DNA of 46,455 bases from an uncultured Burkholderiales bacterium (GTDB lineage Bacteria > Pseudomonadota > Gammaproteobacteria > Burkholderiales > Burkholderiaceae_C), in contig CAIMUZ010000089.1 of NCBI GenBank assembly GCA_903844775.1, forward strand, positions 1 through 46,455. The letters are read 5' to 3'. Made by a program: the position numbers and the translations under genes. Below are positions 8,288 to 19,400 of this stretch, piece after piece; position 1 is the first letter of the stretch, and every line of letters starts with the position of its first letter. The notes under the pieces were generated by a model that saw only the letters and a list, made by a program, of their open reading frames with translations, searched no databases and had not been told where the DNA came from.

Positions 8288-11200
8288 ATGTTCCATCGCT
8301 CGATCCGAATGTTTCAATTTTCTTCTTTGTCTAAATTGATGGCCACTGTGCTGCGCATCAGTGCTTGGGCATTTTTGGTCATTGGCCTGGTCTTGGGCAT
8401 GGCATGGGCGGCATTGCATTTTTGGATTGTGCCGCGAATTGAAGATTTCAGGCCTAAATTAGAAAGCTTGGCCAGCCAAACCATCGGGGTTCCCGTTCAA
8501 ATGGGCAAATTGGTAGCGGTTTCTTCTGGCTGGGTGCCCACTTTTGAAATTCATGATCTGACATTGCTGGACCCAGAAGGTCGTCGAGCATTAACTTTAC
8601 CCAAAGTCGTTTTTGCCATCAGCGCGCGATCGGTCTTGGATTTGGGTGTCGAGCAGCTGGTCATTGATTCGCCTACGCTGGACATTCGTCGAACAGCGGA
8701 CGGGGAATTGCTTATTGCAGGCTTGGCCGTCAAGAATAACGACAAACGTGACTCAGCCGCAATGGATTGGGTTTTCTCTCAAAAGGAAATCGTCATTCAA
8801 CACGGCACCGTGATTTGGACGGATGACTTCAAGGCGTCACAAAAGGAAACGCCTTCATTGACTTTAAGCGATGTTTCTTGGGTGTTACGCAACTCCGCTC
8901 GGCATCATCAATGGCGGCTAGATGCCACGCCGCCTGCAGGGTGGGGCGACCGGTTTGTTCTCATGGGTGACCTTCGCCGCAACTTACTTTCTACACACCC
9001 CGGTCGATTTAAAGATTGGAGCGGTCAGGTTCACGCTCAATTTCCGGATGTCGAGCTTGCGCAGCTGAGTCCACACTTGCCGTGGAAAGTCAGTGCAGCG
9101 CAAGGCAAGGGCGCGTTGCGCATTTGGGTTGACTTGAGCAACGGCATCTTCAAGCAAACCACAGCCGATCTTTTTTTAGAAAATGCCAAAGCGCAGCTTG
9201 GCGCTGAGTTGCAAGCCCTGTCATTTAAAAACATTGCCGGGCGTGTCTCATTCAAACCGCTGCCCAATGGTTTTGATTTTTCGACTGAAGGCCTGCGTTT
9301 TGATACCACCGACGGCCTTCACTGGCCTGGCGGTAATGTCAAGGTCTCTTTGACAGAAGCCGGGAACGGGCAGGGAACCAAGGGCATTTTTCTCGGTGAC
9401 AAGTTAGATCTCTTCGCCGTTCGCAACATCGCGCTGCAGCTGCCTCTGCCCTACAAAGTACGCCAAACTTTGCTCGAACACCCGGTCAATGGTTTGGTCC
9501 ATACCCTGAACGTCGAATGGCTTGAGTCTTCAACGGCAGACGGCAACGCCATTCAAATCAAAGTGGCCAACGGTCGCTTCGACAACTTTAGTTTTGAAGG
9601 TGGGAAAGCGGGTACGGATTCTGAAAATTTACCCGGCATTGAAAATGCAAACATTAGCTTTGATATGGGCCCAGATGGCGGACAGCTCAAAGCTAACATT
9701 GAAAAAGGTGCGATCAACATCCATCGCATTTTTGAAGAGCCCCGCATCCCTTTGAACAAAATGCAGGCCTCCGTCAAATGGCTCAGCACAAAAGGAAAAC
9801 TCACGATTCCAGAATGGCAGCTTAGTTTGAGCAATGCCGACCTTGCAGGGGAGTGGCATGGCAGCTGGCGCCCTAGCGAGCTTCCAAACAGTTTGGGCGT
9901 CATCGATTTGCAGGGCAATATCGCAAGAGGCGATGCCACGCGCGTGCATCGATATTTACCAACAGCCCTTTCCCAAGATGTTCGTTATTACGTTCGCGAC
10001 TCCCTTTTGAATGGAAGCCTTCAAAACATTGCGGTCAAAATGAAAGGGGATCTTCTCAACTTGCCATTTGCCAATCCCAAGGATGGCGAATTGAAACTCG
10101 CTGGAAAAATCAAGGACGTTCAATACGCCTACGTACCCCCTGCCGCATTGGGCAACCCCAATCGAAACACCCGTTCGGATAACGTTTGGCCTGTCATGAA
10201 CAATGTGAATGGCGACCTTGTTTTTGATCGCCTTGCTTTGAAATTAAATGGCGCGTCTGGCAAATGGGGCGCCATACCGTTTACTCAAATCAAGGCCGAA
10301 ATTCCAAGGCTGGGCAGCAATGCTGTGGTCAATGTCGAAGGTGAGACAAAAGCCACCGCCAAGCAAATGCTGAACGACCTTCGTCAGTCGCCCGTCAACA
10401 ACATGATCGGCGGCGTGCTTTCTCAAGCAACTGGCACTGGCGCGCTTAGCACTCGCCTCAAATTAAGCCTGCCCTTGAAATCTCTTGAAAAAACGACCGT
10501 TCAAGGTACTGTTACTTTTTCGGGAAATGACATTCGCATCTTGCCATCCGTGCCCACATTTGAAAAAACACAAGGTGGCATTAACTTCACAGAAGGCGGC
10601 TTCACATTGGTGAACGTTAACGCCCAGTTTTTAGGGGGCCCCATCAAGTTGGATGGCGGTACACGCAAGCTCCCCGCAAAAAGCACAGAGGCCAATCCGC
10701 TGATACGAATGCAAGGCCAAGTGACCGCTGGCGGCTTGCGGCAAGCCCTTGAAATACCCGCTCTGAATTTACTCGCGCCGCACGTCTCAGGCGCAACAAC
10801 CTACACAGCAAGTCTTGGCATCAAGGGTGGCCAAAGTGAATTGAGCGTTCAATCGCAGCTGCAAGGGTTGGCTCTGAATTTGCCTGCGCCCTTGAACAAA
10901 CGGGCGGAAGAGATCGTGCCCGTCAAGTTTGAAAATGTCGTTCAAAGTCTCAGTGCCGCATCAACCAACAAAGCGCAGCGCGACTTGTTGCAATTCACCT
11001 GGGGCCGCACGTTTTCTGCAAGCTACAACCGCGATGTCAGCGGCAATGAACCACGCATTTTGAATGGCCGATGGACCGTCGGTGAAGCGGCGGGGGCCAC
11101 CAATAACTCTGAATCGGGCGTTGTGGCCAATGTCAATTTGCCAACTTTTTCATTGGACGATTGGCTTCTGATCTTTGTACCGCCTAAGTCGAGCCCGCAT

Positions 11201-12355
11201 TACAGCGTTGCACAAAATACCACCCTTGGCGCCGTTGCTCATGCCTATTTGCCAACTCGCATGAACTTTAAAAGCAACGAGTTGTTGGTTCAAGGTCGCA
11301 GCCTCAACAACGTCATGATCAACGGTTCACGGGACGGTTATGTATGGCGCACCCAACTAGATACCAAAGAACTGAGCGGCTATTTGGAATACAGACAACC
11401 CAACAACCAAAATACCGCAAGAATTTATGCGCGATTGGCTCGCTTGAGCCTGCCCCCCTCTGCAGATCAAGCTGTTGAGTCTTTGCTTGAAGACTCGCCA
11501 GTTTCTATTCCCGCCCTGGACATTGTGATAGAAGAGTTAGAGCTTCGCGGCAAAAAAATGGGTCGCGTTGAAGTTGAGGCCGTCAATGTCGACAGCGGCC
11601 CTGCGCGGGTCAATTCTGGGCGTGAGTGGCGACTCAATAAACTCAATATTACCGTGCCGGAAGGAAGCTTCAAGGCCAACGGCAAATGGCTGACCTCCCG
11701 CGAAGGGACTCAACAAACCAGCACTGAAATGGTTTTTAAACTCGATGTCTTTGATGCAGGAGAATTATTAAATCGTCTTGGCACCAAAGACGCCCTCAAG
11801 GGCGGCGGCGGAAAACTGGAAGGCCAAGTGAGCTGGCAGGGTTCGCCCCTGACCTTGCATTACCCCAGCCTCAGCGGTCGTTTCAACGTCAACATTGGAC
11901 GGGGTCAGTTTTTACAAGCAGAGCCTGGCGTTGCAAAGCTGCTGGGCGTTTTAAGCTTGCAAGCTTTACCACGACGCTTGTTGCTAGATTTTCGCGATGT
12001 CTTCAGTACTGGTTTTGCTTTTGACAGCATCCGCGGCGATGTCACTATTCAACAAGGCATCGCAGCCACACAAAACTTGCAAATGAAGGGCGTCAATGCT
12101 GTCATTCAAATGGAGGGGCGTTCTGACATCGCGCGTGAAACTCAAAATTTGCGCGTGTTAATTCTTCCCGAGGTCGATGCGGTAAGCGCTTCGATTCTTG
12201 CTGGATTGGCCTTGAACCCCGCCATTGGGCTCAGTGCATTTCTGGCGCAATTGATTTTAAAACAGCCCCTTAGCCGCGCTAACTCTCAAGAGTTTACGAT
12301 CGATGGCACTTGGACCGACCCCAAGGTGACCAAGCTTGCAAGTGTTGCCCCCTAA
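8288..12355 (+). CDS. yhdP: YhdP family AsmA-like envelope protein (DUF3971)
   Basis: 1355 aa; one N-terminal TM segment then long beta-rich AsmA-like sequence; C-terminal 'NPAIGLSAFLAQLILKQPLSRANSQEFTIDGTWTDPKV'. Start codon uncertain. Confidence 0.9.
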   Translation: MFHRSIRMFQFSSLSKLMATVLRISAWAFLVIGLVLGMAWAALHFWIVPRIEDFRPKLESLASQTIGVPVQMGKLVAVSSGWVPTFEIHDLTLLDPEGRRALTLPKVVFAISARSVLDLGVEQLVIDSPTLDIRRTADGELLIAGLAVKNNDKRDSAAMDWVFSQKEIVIQHGTVIWTDDFKASQKETPSLTLSDVSWVLRNSARHHQWRLDATPPAGWGDRFVLMGDLRRNLLSTHPGRFKDWSGQVHAQFPDVELAQLSPHLPWKVSAAQGKGALRIWVDLSNGIFKQTTADLFLENAKAQLGAELQALSFKNIAGRVSFKPLPNGFDFSTEGLRFDTTDGLHWPGGNVKVSLTEAGNGQGTKGIFLGDKLDLFAVRNIALQLPLPYKVRQTLLEHPVNGLVHTLNVEWLESSTADGNAIQIKVANGRFDNFSFEGGKAGTDSENLPGIENANISFDMGPDGGQLKANIEKGAINIHRIFEEPRIPLNKMQASVKWLSTKGKLTIPEWQLSLSNADLAGEWHGSWRPSELPNSLGVIDLQGNIARGDATRVHRYLPTALSQDVRYYVRDSLLNGSLQNIAVKMKGDLLNLPFANPKDGELKLAGKIKDVQYAYVPPAALGNPNRNTRSDNVWPVMNNVNGDLVFDRLALKLNGASGKWGAIPFTQIKAEIPRLGSNAVVNVEGETKATAKQMLNDLRQSPVNNMIGGVLSQATGTGALSTRLKLSLPLKSLEKTTVQGTVTFSGNDIRILPSVPTFEKTQGGINFTEGGFTLVNVNAQFLGGPIKLDGGTRKLPAKSTEANPLIRMQGQVTAGGLRQALEIPALNLLAPHVSGATTYTASLGIKGGQSELSVQSQLQGLALNLPAPLNKRAEEIVPVKFENVVQSLSAASTNKAQRDLLQFTWGRTFSASYNRDVSGNEPRILNGRWTVGEAAGATNNSESGVVANVNLPTFSLDDWLLIFVPPKSSPHYSVAQNTTLGAVAHAYLPTRMNFKSNELLVQGRSLNNVMINGSRDGYVWRTQLDTKELSGYLEYRQPNNQNTARIYARLARLSLPPSADQAVESLLEDSPVSIPALDIVIEELELRGKKMGRVEVEAVNVDSGPARVNSGREWRLNKLNITVPEGSFKANGKWLTSREGTQQTSTEMVFKLDVFDAGELLNRLGTKDALKGGGGKLEGQVSWQGSPLTLHYPSLSGRFNVNIGRGQFLQAEPGVAKLLGVLSLQALPRRLLLDFRDVFSTGFAFDSIRGDVTIQQGIAATQNLQMKGVNAVIQMEGRSDIARETQNLRVLILPEVDAVSASILAGLALNPAIGLSAFLAQLILKQPLSRANSQEFTIDGTWTDPKVTKLASVAP

Positions 12356-12367
12356 GTTGTCAAGCCT

Positions 12368-14446
12368 TTGATTCGAATGCTCCACGTTGGCACCACTTTG
12401 CAACCGCTCCTAAAGCCCATATGGCTTTTTTTTACAACGGCTGCACGCTCCTTTACAGACCGTCGCGTCTCTTTGTGGTTTGCATTGGTCGGCCTTGTGG
12501 GCGCCGTATTGGTCACTTTGGTTTGGTTGGCCGGCCGATATGAGGCCAGCCAATACCAAGCAGAGCTAGACCGCGACACCAGCGATGCCGCCAGCGATAT
12601 TCGCAGAAGCTTCAGCCGTCACGCCCTCAGTTTACAAAGCCTGAACGCCAAATCATTGAGTCAAAAAAACTGGCTCAGCGACGTTGAGGTTTTATTGAGT
12701 CAAAACCGAGAATGGTTACGTGTCGAAAAACGCGACCTTCAAGGCTTGGTCAGCGTGTTTGTCAATGCGCCCTACCGCACGCCTCTTTTTGAAACAAACG
12801 TGCGCCTCAATGAGCAAGCTGAGATCGTTCAGACCTGTCAACGCGCCAAGCGATTAAACGGCCCCGCTTATTCACGAACTTACTTTGTTCCACAGTCAAG
12901 CGGTATTGGTTTTGAGGTGATGGAAATGTGTTTGCCCATCATTGAACACAGTATCACGGTTGGCTACTCTGTTTTAACCTACAGTTTGCAAGAAATTCTG
13001 TTCGCCCAACTTGGTGAAACATACGGTCGACGAAATGAAATTTCTTTTGTAGAACCGGATGGCACTCGGCTGGCTGTTCACGGCACACTGCCTCGCAGTA
13101 AGCGACTTTTTACCGCCACCCAATTGATGGACCTGCCTGGCAACACCTTGATGCTGCGCATGGATGGTCGAAGAGCGGGGCCCGACCTTTTCCCAAATGT
13201 TTTACCTGCGCTTGTCACCGCCATGTCGATTGCGTTGGTCTCTGTGCTGGTGTTGTTGGTCAAAGATTCTCGAAGGCGCCTCAAAGCGGAACAAGACTTA
13301 GCAGACGCGCTGGCATTTAGAAAAGCCATGGAGGACTCTCTGGTGACAGGTCTCCGTGCTCGTGATCTCCAAGGACGAATCACTTATGTCAATCCTGCTT
13401 TTTGTCAGATGCTTGGTTTCAAAGCGGAAGAACTCTTAGGCGCTTCTGCGCCAATGCCCTACTGGCCTTCAGAAATGGCCGAGGAATATCAGCAACGACA
13501 GGCCGTTCGACTCGCTGGCAATGCGTTGTCGCGTGAAGGCTTTGAGTCAGTGTTTGTCAGGCAAGATGGCTCTCGTTTTCCCGTTCTTATTTTTGAAGCC
13601 CCTTTGATCAATGTCCTGGGAAAACAAACGGGATGGATGAGCGCATTTTTGGACATCAGCGAACAACGTCGCGTTGAAGAGCTGTCTCGCGCAAGTCAAG
13701 AAAGACTTCAAGCCACCGCGCGTTTGGCCACCGTCGGTGAAATGGCCTCCCTGCTTAGTCACGAGCTAAACCAACCATTGGCGGCCATCTCAAGCTATGC
13801 AACAGGCTCTTTAAACCTCCTCCATGCGCAGCAGCGGCCGGGTCATTTGACGGATCAACATGACTTGCGCGACCTTCAAATGGCGCTTGAAAAAATTGCC
13901 GCCCAAGCGGGGCGGGCGGGCAAAGTCATTAACAGCGTTCACGATTTTGTAAGGCGCAGGGATCAAGATCGAGAAGCCGTCAGCCCACAAGCCTTGATTG
14001 ATGCAGTTTTACCCCTGGTTCAGCTGCAGGCACGGAAGTTGAGCGTCCGATTAGAGATTAAGCTTGAAGAGCGATTGGCGCCCATTCTTTGCGATCGAAC
14101 CATGGTTGAGCAGGTGATCCTGAATTTAGCGCGCAACGGTATGCAAGCGATGGATCACCCAGCATGTCATCAGAGAACCCTCACATTACAGATTAAAAAA
14201 GCCGCTTCCAACTTAGCGCATGGCTGGATTGAGTTTGCCGTCATCGACTTGGGTGTTGGGATCGCCGCGGATGTTGCCAAGAATCTGTTTACGCCATTTT
14301 TCACCACCAAAACCGAAGGGATGGGCTTGGGCTTGAGTCTCTGCAGGACCGTCGTTGAACAACATGGGGGGCATCTGGAGTTTGAACCGTTCCAGCCATG
14401 TGGTACCTTGTTTCGGTTTACGCTTCCCGCAGCATCAACTGTTTAA
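12368..14446 (+). CDS. PAS-domain sensor histidine kinase (FixL/DctB-like)
   Basis: 692 aa; TM, PAS 'RDLQGRITYVNPAFCQMLGFKAEELLG', H-box 'LSHELNQPLAAISSYATG', G-box 'MGLGLSLCRTVVEQHGG'. Confidence 0.93.
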   Translation: MIRMLHVGTTLQPLLKPIWLFFTTAARSFTDRRVSLWFALVGLVGAVLVTLVWLAGRYEASQYQAELDRDTSDAASDIRRSFSRHALSLQSLNAKSLSQKNWLSDVEVLLSQNREWLRVEKRDLQGLVSVFVNAPYRTPLFETNVRLNEQAEIVQTCQRAKRLNGPAYSRTYFVPQSSGIGFEVMEMCLPIIEHSITVGYSVLTYSLQEILFAQLGETYGRRNEISFVEPDGTRLAVHGTLPRSKRLFTATQLMDLPGNTLMLRMDGRRAGPDLFPNVLPALVTAMSIALVSVLVLLVKDSRRRLKAEQDLADALAFRKAMEDSLVTGLRARDLQGRITYVNPAFCQMLGFKAEELLGASAPMPYWPSEMAEEYQQRQAVRLAGNALSREGFESVFVRQDGSRFPVLIFEAPLINVLGKQTGWMSAFLDISEQRRVEELSRASQERLQATARLATVGEMASLLSHELNQPLAAISSYATGSLNLLHAQQRPGHLTDQHDLRDLQMALEKIAAQAGRAGKVINSVHDFVRRRDQDREAVSPQALIDAVLPLVQLQARKLSVRLEIKLEERLAPILCDRTMVEQVILNLARNGMQAMDHPACHQRTLTLQIKKAASNLAHGWIEFAVIDLGVGIAADVAKNLFTPFFTTKTEGMGLGLSLCRTVVEQHGGHLEFEPFQPCGTLFRFTLPAASTV

Positions 14447-14465
14447 TTCCACCTGAAATTTCACC

Positions 14466-15110
14466 ATGCAACCCATGCTCAATGCTTGTGTCTACATCGT
14501 TGACGATGACGAAATCGTTCGCGATGCGATGGCCTGGTTGCTTCGCTCTCGGCATGTCACTTGCGAGTCCTATGCGAGCGCTGATGCCTTTGAGCGCATG
14601 TTGGACGAAAAGTTTTCTGGGCCAAACAGGCCCGCACCCCAACAGCCGGCATGCATTTTGTTAGACGTCCGAATGCCTGGACAAAGTGGTCTGTCTTTGT
14701 TTGAAACACTCATCGGCAATGGTTTGGCTCATCGTTGGCCAGTTATTTTTCTAACGGGTCATGCCGATGTTCCCACTGCCGTGGACAGCGTAAAGCGTGG
14801 CGCTTTTGATTTTTGCGAAAAGCCTTTTTCTGACAATGCATTGGTTGATCGAATAGAGCAGGCGCTGGCTTTGTCAAATGAAAGACTGATGTCGCATCTT
14901 CAAACCGCAAGTTTGGCCTCCAAACTTTCCGACTTGACGGAGCGTGAGCGGGACGTTATGCACCTGGTGGTTGCAGGCTTGCCCAATAAATTAATTGCCG
15001 ATAAGCTGAGCATCAGCGTTCGGACCGTTGAAGTTCACCGATCGCGCGTGTTCGAAAAAATGGCCGTTAAATCTGCCGTTGATTTGGCCAACTTATTGCG
15101 GGAGGTATGA
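14466..15110 (+). CDS. FixJ/NarL-type response regulator with LuxR HTH
   Basis: 214 aa; 'VYIVDDDEIVRDAMAWLL', 'CILLDVRMPGQSG', HTH 'LTERERDVMHLVVAGLPNKLIADKLSISVRTVEVHRSRV'. Confidence 0.94.
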   Translation: MQPMLNACVYIVDDDEIVRDAMAWLLRSRHVTCESYASADAFERMLDEKFSGPNRPAPQQPACILLDVRMPGQSGLSLFETLIGNGLAHRWPVIFLTGHADVPTAVDSVKRGAFDFCEKPFSDNALVDRIEQALALSNERLMSHLQTASLASKLSDLTERERDVMHLVVAGLPNKLIADKLSISVRTVEVHRSRVFEKMAVKSAVDLANLLREV

Positions 15111-15132
15111 CGCCAGATGCGAGTATCTTTGT

Positions 15133-15282
15133 TCATTCTGTGTCCGACTTTTTTTCTTGGGCAACCTCATTTTGACGGTCAGACTTTAGCTCGCCTTTTT
15201 CGCGACCTGAAAACATGGTCCACCAAACAATCAGCAACAACAACAACAATGCGAGCAAAGCTTCTAACAAGATCAATCCCAT
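15133..15282 (-). CDS. 49-aa single-pass membrane microprotein, divergent from mltA
   Basis: MGLILLEALLALLLLLLIVWWTMFSGREKGELKSDRQNEVAQEKKSDTE. Shine-Dalgarno AAGGAG seven nt before ATG (GAACCAAGGAGTTTTTTCATGGG). C-terminal part of the 140-aa ORF at 15133..15555, whose upstream part is probably only antisense to mltA. Confidence 0.8.
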   Translation of the reverse strand: MGLILLEALLALLLLLLIVWWTMFSGREKGELKSDRQNEVAQEKKSDTE

Positions 15283-16435
15283 GAAAAAACTCCTTGGTTC
15301 ATTGATTGTAGGTAGCTTCCTCATTTTGTCTTCAGGGCTCCTGATCTCTTGTAGCTCGCCGCCCAAAGCACCTCCCCCTGTCAGCACACAACCCGCGCCG
15401 TTCACCGTACCCGTCCGCCCCGATTTGGCCCCCTCGCTGCAACAAGCGAAAAGCCGCTGGGTTTTGGCGTCGTGGGCCGATTTGCCGGGCTTTAACGAGG
15501 ACAAGCTGGGCGAGGCCTGGGCCGCCTGGCTAGAAAGTTGTTCAAGAAGCAACACCAGTCACCAGAGTTTGTGCCCAGAGGTGAAACGCTTGGCAAATCA
15601 GTCGGCCGAAAACCAGCGCGAATGGCTTCTTCGAAACCTTCAGCCTTATCGGGTTGAAAGTCTAGGCGGCGGCCCTGGCCCCGCCAATGGCTTGCTCACC
15701 GCGTATTACGAGCCCGTCTTTGAGGGCTCCCGCGTGGCAAAACCTGGTTTTGAAGTGGCCCTCTACGGTCCTCCCGCCAACTTAAAAAGCCGGTCACCTT
15801 GGTATTCCAGAGAAGAGATTTCAAAGCTGCCAGCAGCACAAAATGCGCTGAAAGGGAAAGAAATTGCGTTCATTGCAGACCCCGTTGACGCCTTGATATT
15901 GCAAATCCAAGGCTCCGGGAGGCTGTGGATCACCCACAGCGATGGCCGGCGTCAACAAATTAGGCTGGCATTTGCGGGCACCAACGATCATCCTTATCAA
16001 AGCATTGGTCGGTGGTTGCTTGATCAAAACCTCACCAAAAACGCCACATGGCCGGGCATCAAAACTTGGTTGGCACAAAACCCCCGCCGAACTCAAGAGC
16101 TGCTGTCGAAGAACCCTCGTTTTGTGTTCTTCAAAGAGGAAGCACTTCATGGCATCGAAGCACAGCTGGGGCCCAAGGGCGCCCAGGGCGTTCCACTGAC
16201 GCCTGGGCGCTCTATCGCTGTCGACCCTGGCAGCATCCCCTATGGCACGCCGGTTTGGCTGTCTAGCAGCGGGCCACAAACCCAGCTCAACCGACTGGTT
16301 TTGGCACAAGACACCGGCAGCGCTATTTTGGGCGCTGTCCGGGCGGACTACTTTGTCGGCTCTGGCGACCTGGCGGGCGACTTGGCTGGCCGACTTAAAC
16401 AAGACTTGAAATTATGGGTTTTGCTTCCACGATAA
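15281..16435 (+). CDS. mltA: Membrane-bound lytic murein transglycosylase A (lipoprotein)
   Basis: Start revised from ORF-track 15215 to 15281: MKKLLGSLIVGSFLILSSGLLISCSS gives a signal peptide with lipobox. MltA motifs 'GLLTAYYEPVFEGS', 'ILQIQGSGRL', 'RSIAVDPGSIPYGTPVWL', 'AQDTGSAILGAVRADYFVGSG'. Confidence 0.95.
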   Translation: MKKLLGSLIVGSFLILSSGLLISCSSPPKAPPPVSTQPAPFTVPVRPDLAPSLQQAKSRWVLASWADLPGFNEDKLGEAWAAWLESCSRSNTSHQSLCPEVKRLANQSAENQREWLLRNLQPYRVESLGGGPGPANGLLTAYYEPVFEGSRVAKPGFEVALYGPPANLKSRSPWYSREEISKLPAAQNALKGKEIAFIADPVDALILQIQGSGRLWITHSDGRRQQIRLAFAGTNDHPYQSIGRWLLDQNLTKNATWPGIKTWLAQNPRRTQELLSKNPRFVFFKEEALHGIEAQLGPKGAQGVPLTPGRSIAVDPGSIPYGTPVWLSSSGPQTQLNRLVLAQDTGSAILGAVRADYFVGSGDLAGDLAGRLKQDLKLWVLLPR

Positions 16436-16483
16436 GCCGACACGACCTACACTGCGACTCAATGCCCTTAAAGGTGAATCATC

Positions 16484-19400
16484 ATGAACGCTCCACTGCC
16501 TGAACATTTGCGACAAGCGCTTGCCAACGTCACCTTGGACGACAAGTACAGCCTCCAAACGGGGCACGCTTTTATGAGCGGGGTTCAAGCCCTTGTGCGC
16601 TTGCCCATGCTGCAACAAGAGCGCGATGCCGCGGTTGGGAAAAAAACGGGCGCGCTCATCAGCGGGTATCGTGGGTCCCCTTTGGGCGGTTATGACCAAG
16701 CGCTTTGGAAGGCCAAGCCCTATTTAGAAAAACACAATATTGTTTTTCAGCCGGGTGTCAACGAAGAATTGGCCGCAACGGCATTGTGGGGAACCCAGCA
16801 ACTGGGTTTTGCGCCACCTGGCAGTCAAAAGTTTGATGGCGTTTTTGGGATTTGGTATGGCAAGGGCCCCGGGGTTGATCGATGCTCTGATGTTTTTAAA
16901 CATGCCAACATGGCCGGCACTACGCCTTGGGGCGGCGTCTTGGCCGTTGCGGGCGACGACCATGTGGCCAAGAGTTCCACCGCCGCGCACCAAAGTGATC
17001 ACATCTTCAAGGCTTGTGGCTTGCCCGTGTTCTTTCCCGCTTCTGTTCAAGAGGTTTTGGATTTGGGTGTTCATGCCATTGCATTAAGTCGGTTTGCGGG
17101 CGTTTGGTCGGGCATGAAAACAATTCAAGAAATTGTGGAGTCGAGTGCCGCGGCAGACATCCAAGCCGATCGCGTCAAAATTGTTTTGCCTGACTTCGAA
17201 ATGCCACCAGGTGGGGTTCACATTCGTTGGCCAGACGGGGCACTTGAACAAGAGGCGCGCCTGTTTGACTTCAAGTGGTATGCCGCTTTGGCCTACATCC
17301 GTGCCAATCGTTTAAACCACAACGTCATTGAGGGCCCTCATGATCGGTACGGCATTATGGCCAGTGGCAAGGCCTACAACGACACGCGACAAGCGCTGAT
17401 TGATTTGGGCTTAGACACAGCCGCGTGCCATCGATTGGGTATTCGCGTTCACAAGGTTTCTGTGGTCTGGCCATTAGAGGCTCATTCAACACGTGAGTTT
17501 GCCCAGGGCTTGAAAGAGATTTTGGTCGTTGAAGAAAAACGCCAAGTGATCGAGTATCAATTAAAAGAAGAGCTCTACAACTGGCCCGATGCGATGCGTC
17601 CTCGCATCGTGGGTAAATTTGATGGGTTGGACGGCGACGAGTCGGGTGGTGAGTGGTCTGTTCCAAACCCGATGGCCCATCGCTTGTTGCGTGCTAACGC
17701 CGATTTGACGCCCACCTTGATTGCCAAAGCGCTAGCCAAGCGTCTCCAGAAATTGGATTTACCGGCCGATATTTTGACCAAAATAGAGGCGCAGCTTCAA
17801 ATCATTGATGCCAAAGAGCGTGCTCAAAACAGTTTGGTTTTAAATCCTGCGATAGACCGCACACCTTGGTTTTGCTCTGGTTGTCCACACAACACCAGCA
17901 CCAAAGTGCCCGAAGGATCACGGGCCATGGCCGGCATTGGTTGCCACTTTATGAGCTTGTGGATGGACCGAAGTACCACCGGGTTTACACAAATGGGCGG
18001 CGAAGGAACCCCATGGATTGGTCAACAGCACTTCAGTCATGAGAAGCATGTGTTTGCCAACATTGGCGACGGCACCTATTTTCACAGCGGTATTTTGGCC
18101 ATCCGACAAAGCATCGCTGCGGGCGTCAATATCACTTACAAAATTTTGTACAACGATGCGGTCGCCATGACAGGCGGTCAACGCATTGGTGAGCGCGCTG
18201 AAGGGCATACGGTTGTACAAATTGCACAAAGCATGCGTGCTGAAGGTGCCATGGTCATCAAGGTCGTCACCGATGAGCCCGAAAAATACGATGGTGTGGC
18301 GTTGGCAGAGGGCGTTTTGGTTCATCACAGAGATGAGCTCGATGCGGTTCAAAGAACACTTCGCGAAGTCAAAGGCTGCACGGTCATTATTTATGACCAA
18401 ACCTGTGCAACCGAAAAGCGCAGGCGTCGTAAGCGCGGGACCATGGTCGATCCTGCCGTGCGCGTGATGATCAATGAGCTGGTTTGTGAGGGTTGTGGTG
18501 ACTGCGGCGTTCAATCTAATTGTTTGTCGATCGAGCCGTTAGAGACTGATTTTGGTCGCAAGCGCACGATCAATCAAAATAGTTGTAACAAAGATACCAG
18601 TTGCCTGAAGGGCTTTTGTCCCAGCTTTATTTCCATCGAAGGCGGCCAATTAAAGAAAAAAACAAAGGGCACAAAATTTGATGTGTCAGCCTTGCCAGAA
18701 TTGCCAATGCCAACGCTTCCTAATTTGAAAGATTCTGTTTATGGCATTGTGGTTGCGGGTGTGGGCGGCACCGGAGTGATTACCATCGGTCAACTGTTGG
18801 GGATGGCGGCGCACCTTGATGGCTTAGGTGTTGTGACTCAAGATTCAGCAGGCTTGGCGCAAAAAGGTGGGGCGACTTGGAGCCATGTTTTGTTGGCGCA
18901 GCAGCAAGACCAAATTCAAACGACCCGTGTCAGCATGGCGGCCGCTGATTTGGTATTGGGTTGCGACCCCATCGTGAGTGCGGGCAAAGAAACGCTCTCT
19001 CGAATGCTGGAGGGTCGAACTCGCGTTGCTTTAAATTCTCACGGGACACCGACGGCAGCGTTCGTTAAAAATACGCTCTGGCAAAACCCAGCTGACGAAT
19101 GTGCCTCTGAAATTGGTTCTACCGTTGGTTTGGCCAGCCTCGCCGCTTTTGATGCAGAAAAATTCTCTTCTCATTTAATGGGTGACACGATCTTCATCAA
19201 TCCCATGCTTTTGGGTTATGCATGGCAAAAAGCTTGGATTCCACTAAGCCTGGAAGCATTGCGTCGTGCGATCGAACTCAATGAAGTGGCTGTTTCAAAT
19301 AATTTAGCCGCGTTTGAGTGGGGCCGCCATGCTGCTCACCATTTACATCTACTTGATGCATTAGTTTCACCTGGTCACATTGTTGAATTTAAGAAACGTC

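Noticed and set aside
15233-15256. CAACAACAACAACAA microsatellite-like run and the Asn-rich N-terminus of the 15215 ORF
   Set aside because: It is the antisense of a Leu-rich TM helix (TTG/CTG codons) in the 49-aa minus gene; mltA more plausibly starts at 15281 with a lipoprotein signal.
15821-16402. 193-aa minus-strand ORF
   Set aside because: Antisense shadow of mltA with no family-like motifs.
17918-18514. 198-aa minus-strand ORF
   Set aside because: Antisense shadow of the indolepyruvate oxidoreductase cysteine-cluster region.
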